24,416 nt of DNA from SHZI01 sp964384525. GTDB taxonomy: Bacteria > Pseudomonadota > Gammaproteobacteria > Steroidobacterales > GCA-2729495. Under the pieces are notes generated by a model that saw only the letters and a program-made list of their open reading frames with translations, was not told the origin of the DNA and made no database searches. Positions 23,266 through 24,416 of this stretch are shown here, one piece after another. The number at the start of each line of letters is the position of its first letter. Position 1 is the stretch's first letter. The DNA lies in NCBI GenBank assembly GCA_964384525.1, contig CAYLKO010000041.1:1-24416 (forward strand). The letters run 5' to 3'. The position numbers were made by a program, and so were the translations under genes.

Positions 23266-24156
23266 TCAGGTCACGACGCCAGCCAGGGCGGACCACAGGA
23301 GAACCGGCAGCAGGGCAAAGATCACCAGGGTCGACACCAGAATCGCCCCGGCGATGTCGTCGGGATGACGGTCGTACCGGGCCGCCAGCAGATAGCAGAA
23401 CACGGCCACCGGCATCGAGCTCTGCAGCAGGACCACACCCCGCGTGATGCCCTGCAGATCGAAAGCCGCGATGATCGCCAGCGCGACCAGCAAACCCGGC
23501 ACCAGGCGGGTGACGGCAATGCCGATGGCCACCTTGAGACGACGGATCTTGATGCTGCCCAATGAATGACCCATTGCCAGCATCATCAGGGGTATGGCCA
23601 TTCCACCCAGCAGACTCACGGTGTTGGCCAGCCACAGGGGTAGGGCGGTGCCGGTGGCCAGCAGGCCCAGCCCGAGCACAGCCGCATAGATGACCGGCGT
23701 GGTGAGCAGGGTCCGCAACACGGGTTGCCGACCCTGGAACAGGGGCGCCAGACAGAATTGTGCCACCGAGCTGACCAGGTAGAAGCCGATCGCCAGCCCC
23801 AGCCCCTTCTGCCCAAAGGCGAAGAGACACAGCGGCAGGCCGAGGTTGCCGGTGTTGCCAAAGGCAACCGCCGGCAGGTAACTGCGCAGGGGCTGGCGCA
23901 ACAATCGCAACACAACCACACCCACGCAGCTCGTGCAGATGAGCGCCAGCACGGCATAGCCCATCATGTGCACAAACAGCCCCGCGTCTGCATGCAGTTG
24001 CGCCGTCCCGTTCAGCACCAGGCAGGGGACACCGATGTTCATGACCACCGCCGTGAGAAAGTCCCGCTGAAAGGGCACGCGAAACCAGGCCCAGCCGGCG
24101 CCCAGAAGCGTGATCAGGAAGACGGGCGCGAGGATGGGCAGGATCTGGCCGTACAT
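23266..24156 (-). CDS. AEC family (auxin efflux carrier-like) permease
   Basis: The 296-residue membrane protein has about ten hydrophobic segments and belongs to the Mem_trans/AEC family. Typical elements are NIGVPCLVLNG in the first half, FGNTGNLGLPLCLFAFG around the central broken helix and LLGGMAIPLMMLAMGHSL in the second half. Bacterial members transport small carboxylates such as malate, among other substrates, but this one's substrate cannot be inferred. ATG 24156 has no strong ribosome-binding site. It is divergent from the dienelactone hydrolase gene (97 bp between starts). Confidence 0.9.
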   Translation of the reverse strand: MYGQILPILAPVFLITLLGAGWAWFRVPFQRDFLTAVVMNIGVPCLVLNGTAQLHADAGLFVHMMGYAVLALICTSCVGVVVLRLLRQPLRSYLPAVAFGNTGNLGLPLCLFAFGQKGLGLAIGFYLVSSVAQFCLAPLFQGRQPVLRTLLTTPVIYAAVLGLGLLATGTALPLWLANTVSLLGGMAIPLMMLAMGHSLGSIKIRRLKVAIGIAVTRLVPGLLVALAIIAAFDLQGITRGVVLLQSSMPVAVFCYLLAARYDRHPDDIAGAILVSTLVIFALLPVLLWSALAGVVT

Positions 24157-24203
24157 GCGTCGGCTATGCTAGCGGAAGCCTGGCCGGGCACGATCCGGCG
24201 CTG

Positions 24204-24218
24204 GCTCCAGCCTGGAGC
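24204..24218. repeat. Inverted repeat between AEC and dienelactone hydrolase genes
   Basis: GCTCCAG (24204-24210), one base, then CTGGAGC (24212-24218) form a perfect 7+1+7 palindrome, 36 bp before the hydrolase start in the 97-bp divergent gap. It could be an operator. No convincing promoter hexamers were found beside it. Confidence 0.6.
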
Positions 24219-24253
24219 TGTCAATACACTGCATTCATCATGGAGACTCAGTA

Positions 24254-24416
24254 GTGACCAGTAAAGCCATCAAAATCAAGGCATTGGATGGGCACGAACT
24301 GGATGGCCATCTGGCTGCCCCAGCAGCCCCACCACAAGTGGGCCTGCTGGTTCTGCAGGAGATCTTCGGCGTCAACGCGCATATCCGGAAGGTGACCGAG
24401 GACTACGCGGCACGCG
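24254..24416 (+). CDS. Dienelactone hydrolase family protein (3' end cut by window)
   Basis: Only the first 54 codons are visible. The GTG at 24254 starts TSKAIKIKALDGHELDGHLA, followed by VGLLVLQEIFGVNAHIRKVTEDYAAR. The VLQEIFGVNxHI motif, with the Glu that pairs with the catalytic Cys in this family, is characteristic of alpha/beta-hydrolase dienelactone hydrolases (carboxymethylenebutenolidase type). GGAG about 9 nt upstream supports the GTG start. The catalytic Cys/Asp/His lie beyond the window, so activity cannot be judged. Confidence 0.9.
   Translation, partial: MTSKAIKIKALDGHELDGHLAAPAAPPQVGLLVLQEIFGVNAHIRKVTEDYAAR

Noticed and set aside
1..24416. Mobile element, prophage, CRISPR, toxin-antitoxin or defence island
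   Set aside because: No transposase gene, integrase, repeat-spacer array, terminal repeats or defence-type genes were seen; gene order is housekeeping-like throughout.

Overview
The window is a GC-rich, gene-dense stretch of bacterial chromosome. It looks gammaproteobacterial: the clusters radC-rpmB-rpmG and ftsY-ftsE-ftsX-rpoH, with rsmD-coaD divergent from ftsY, are typical of that class. A class I polyhydroxyalkanoate (PHA) synthase with phaR and a phasin points to a PHA-storing organism, possibly of the Nevskiales, Steroidobacterales or Xanthomonadales type. That placement is inference. I see no phage, insertion sequence, CRISPR array or tRNA.

Layout. 1-1250: end of radC (DNA-repair-associated JAB/MPN protein), then ribosomal protein genes rpmB and rpmG and a clear terminator. 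1285-2478 (minus): membrane fatty-acid desaturase with a long C-terminal extension. 2702-3535: mutM (oxidised-base repair). 3543-6366 (minus): rsmD-coaD-ggt, overlapping or nearly touching (16S rRNA methylation, CoA synthesis, glutathione/gamma-glutamyl metabolism). 6393-10044: ftsY-ftsE-ftsX-rpoH (SRP receptor, divisome ABC complex, heat-shock sigma factor). 10056-10733 (minus): OmpA-type lipoprotein. 10823-14955: an Mpo1-like membrane gene interrupted by an amber codon, a MATE exporter, a NUDIX hydrolase, then purE and purK. 14977-19055: DUF2141 protein, DUF924 protein, FadI-like thiolase and an AGCS sodium/amino-acid symporter. 19010-23075 (minus): an L-2-hydroxyglutarate-oxidase-like flavoprotein and the PHA genes phaC, phaR and phasin. 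23266-24156 (minus): AEC permease. 24254 to the edge: start of a dienelactone hydrolase.

Most of the window is ordinary housekeeping. The most notable signals are regulatory or structural. A perfect CIRCE operator (HrcA target) lies in the leader of rpoH, partly overlapped by a possible sigma-E-like promoter, so the heat-shock sigma gene is probably itself controlled by HrcA. An in-frame TAG splits the conserved N-terminus of the Mpo1-like protein exactly before an ATG. The desaturase carries a C-terminal domain that resembles an ISL3-type transposase tail. A triplicated 14-15 bp repeat sits over the rpmB stop and rpmG ribosome-binding site. Structured, AT-rich regulatory DNA lies upstream of the phasin. 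I did not find a clearly novel multi-gene system.
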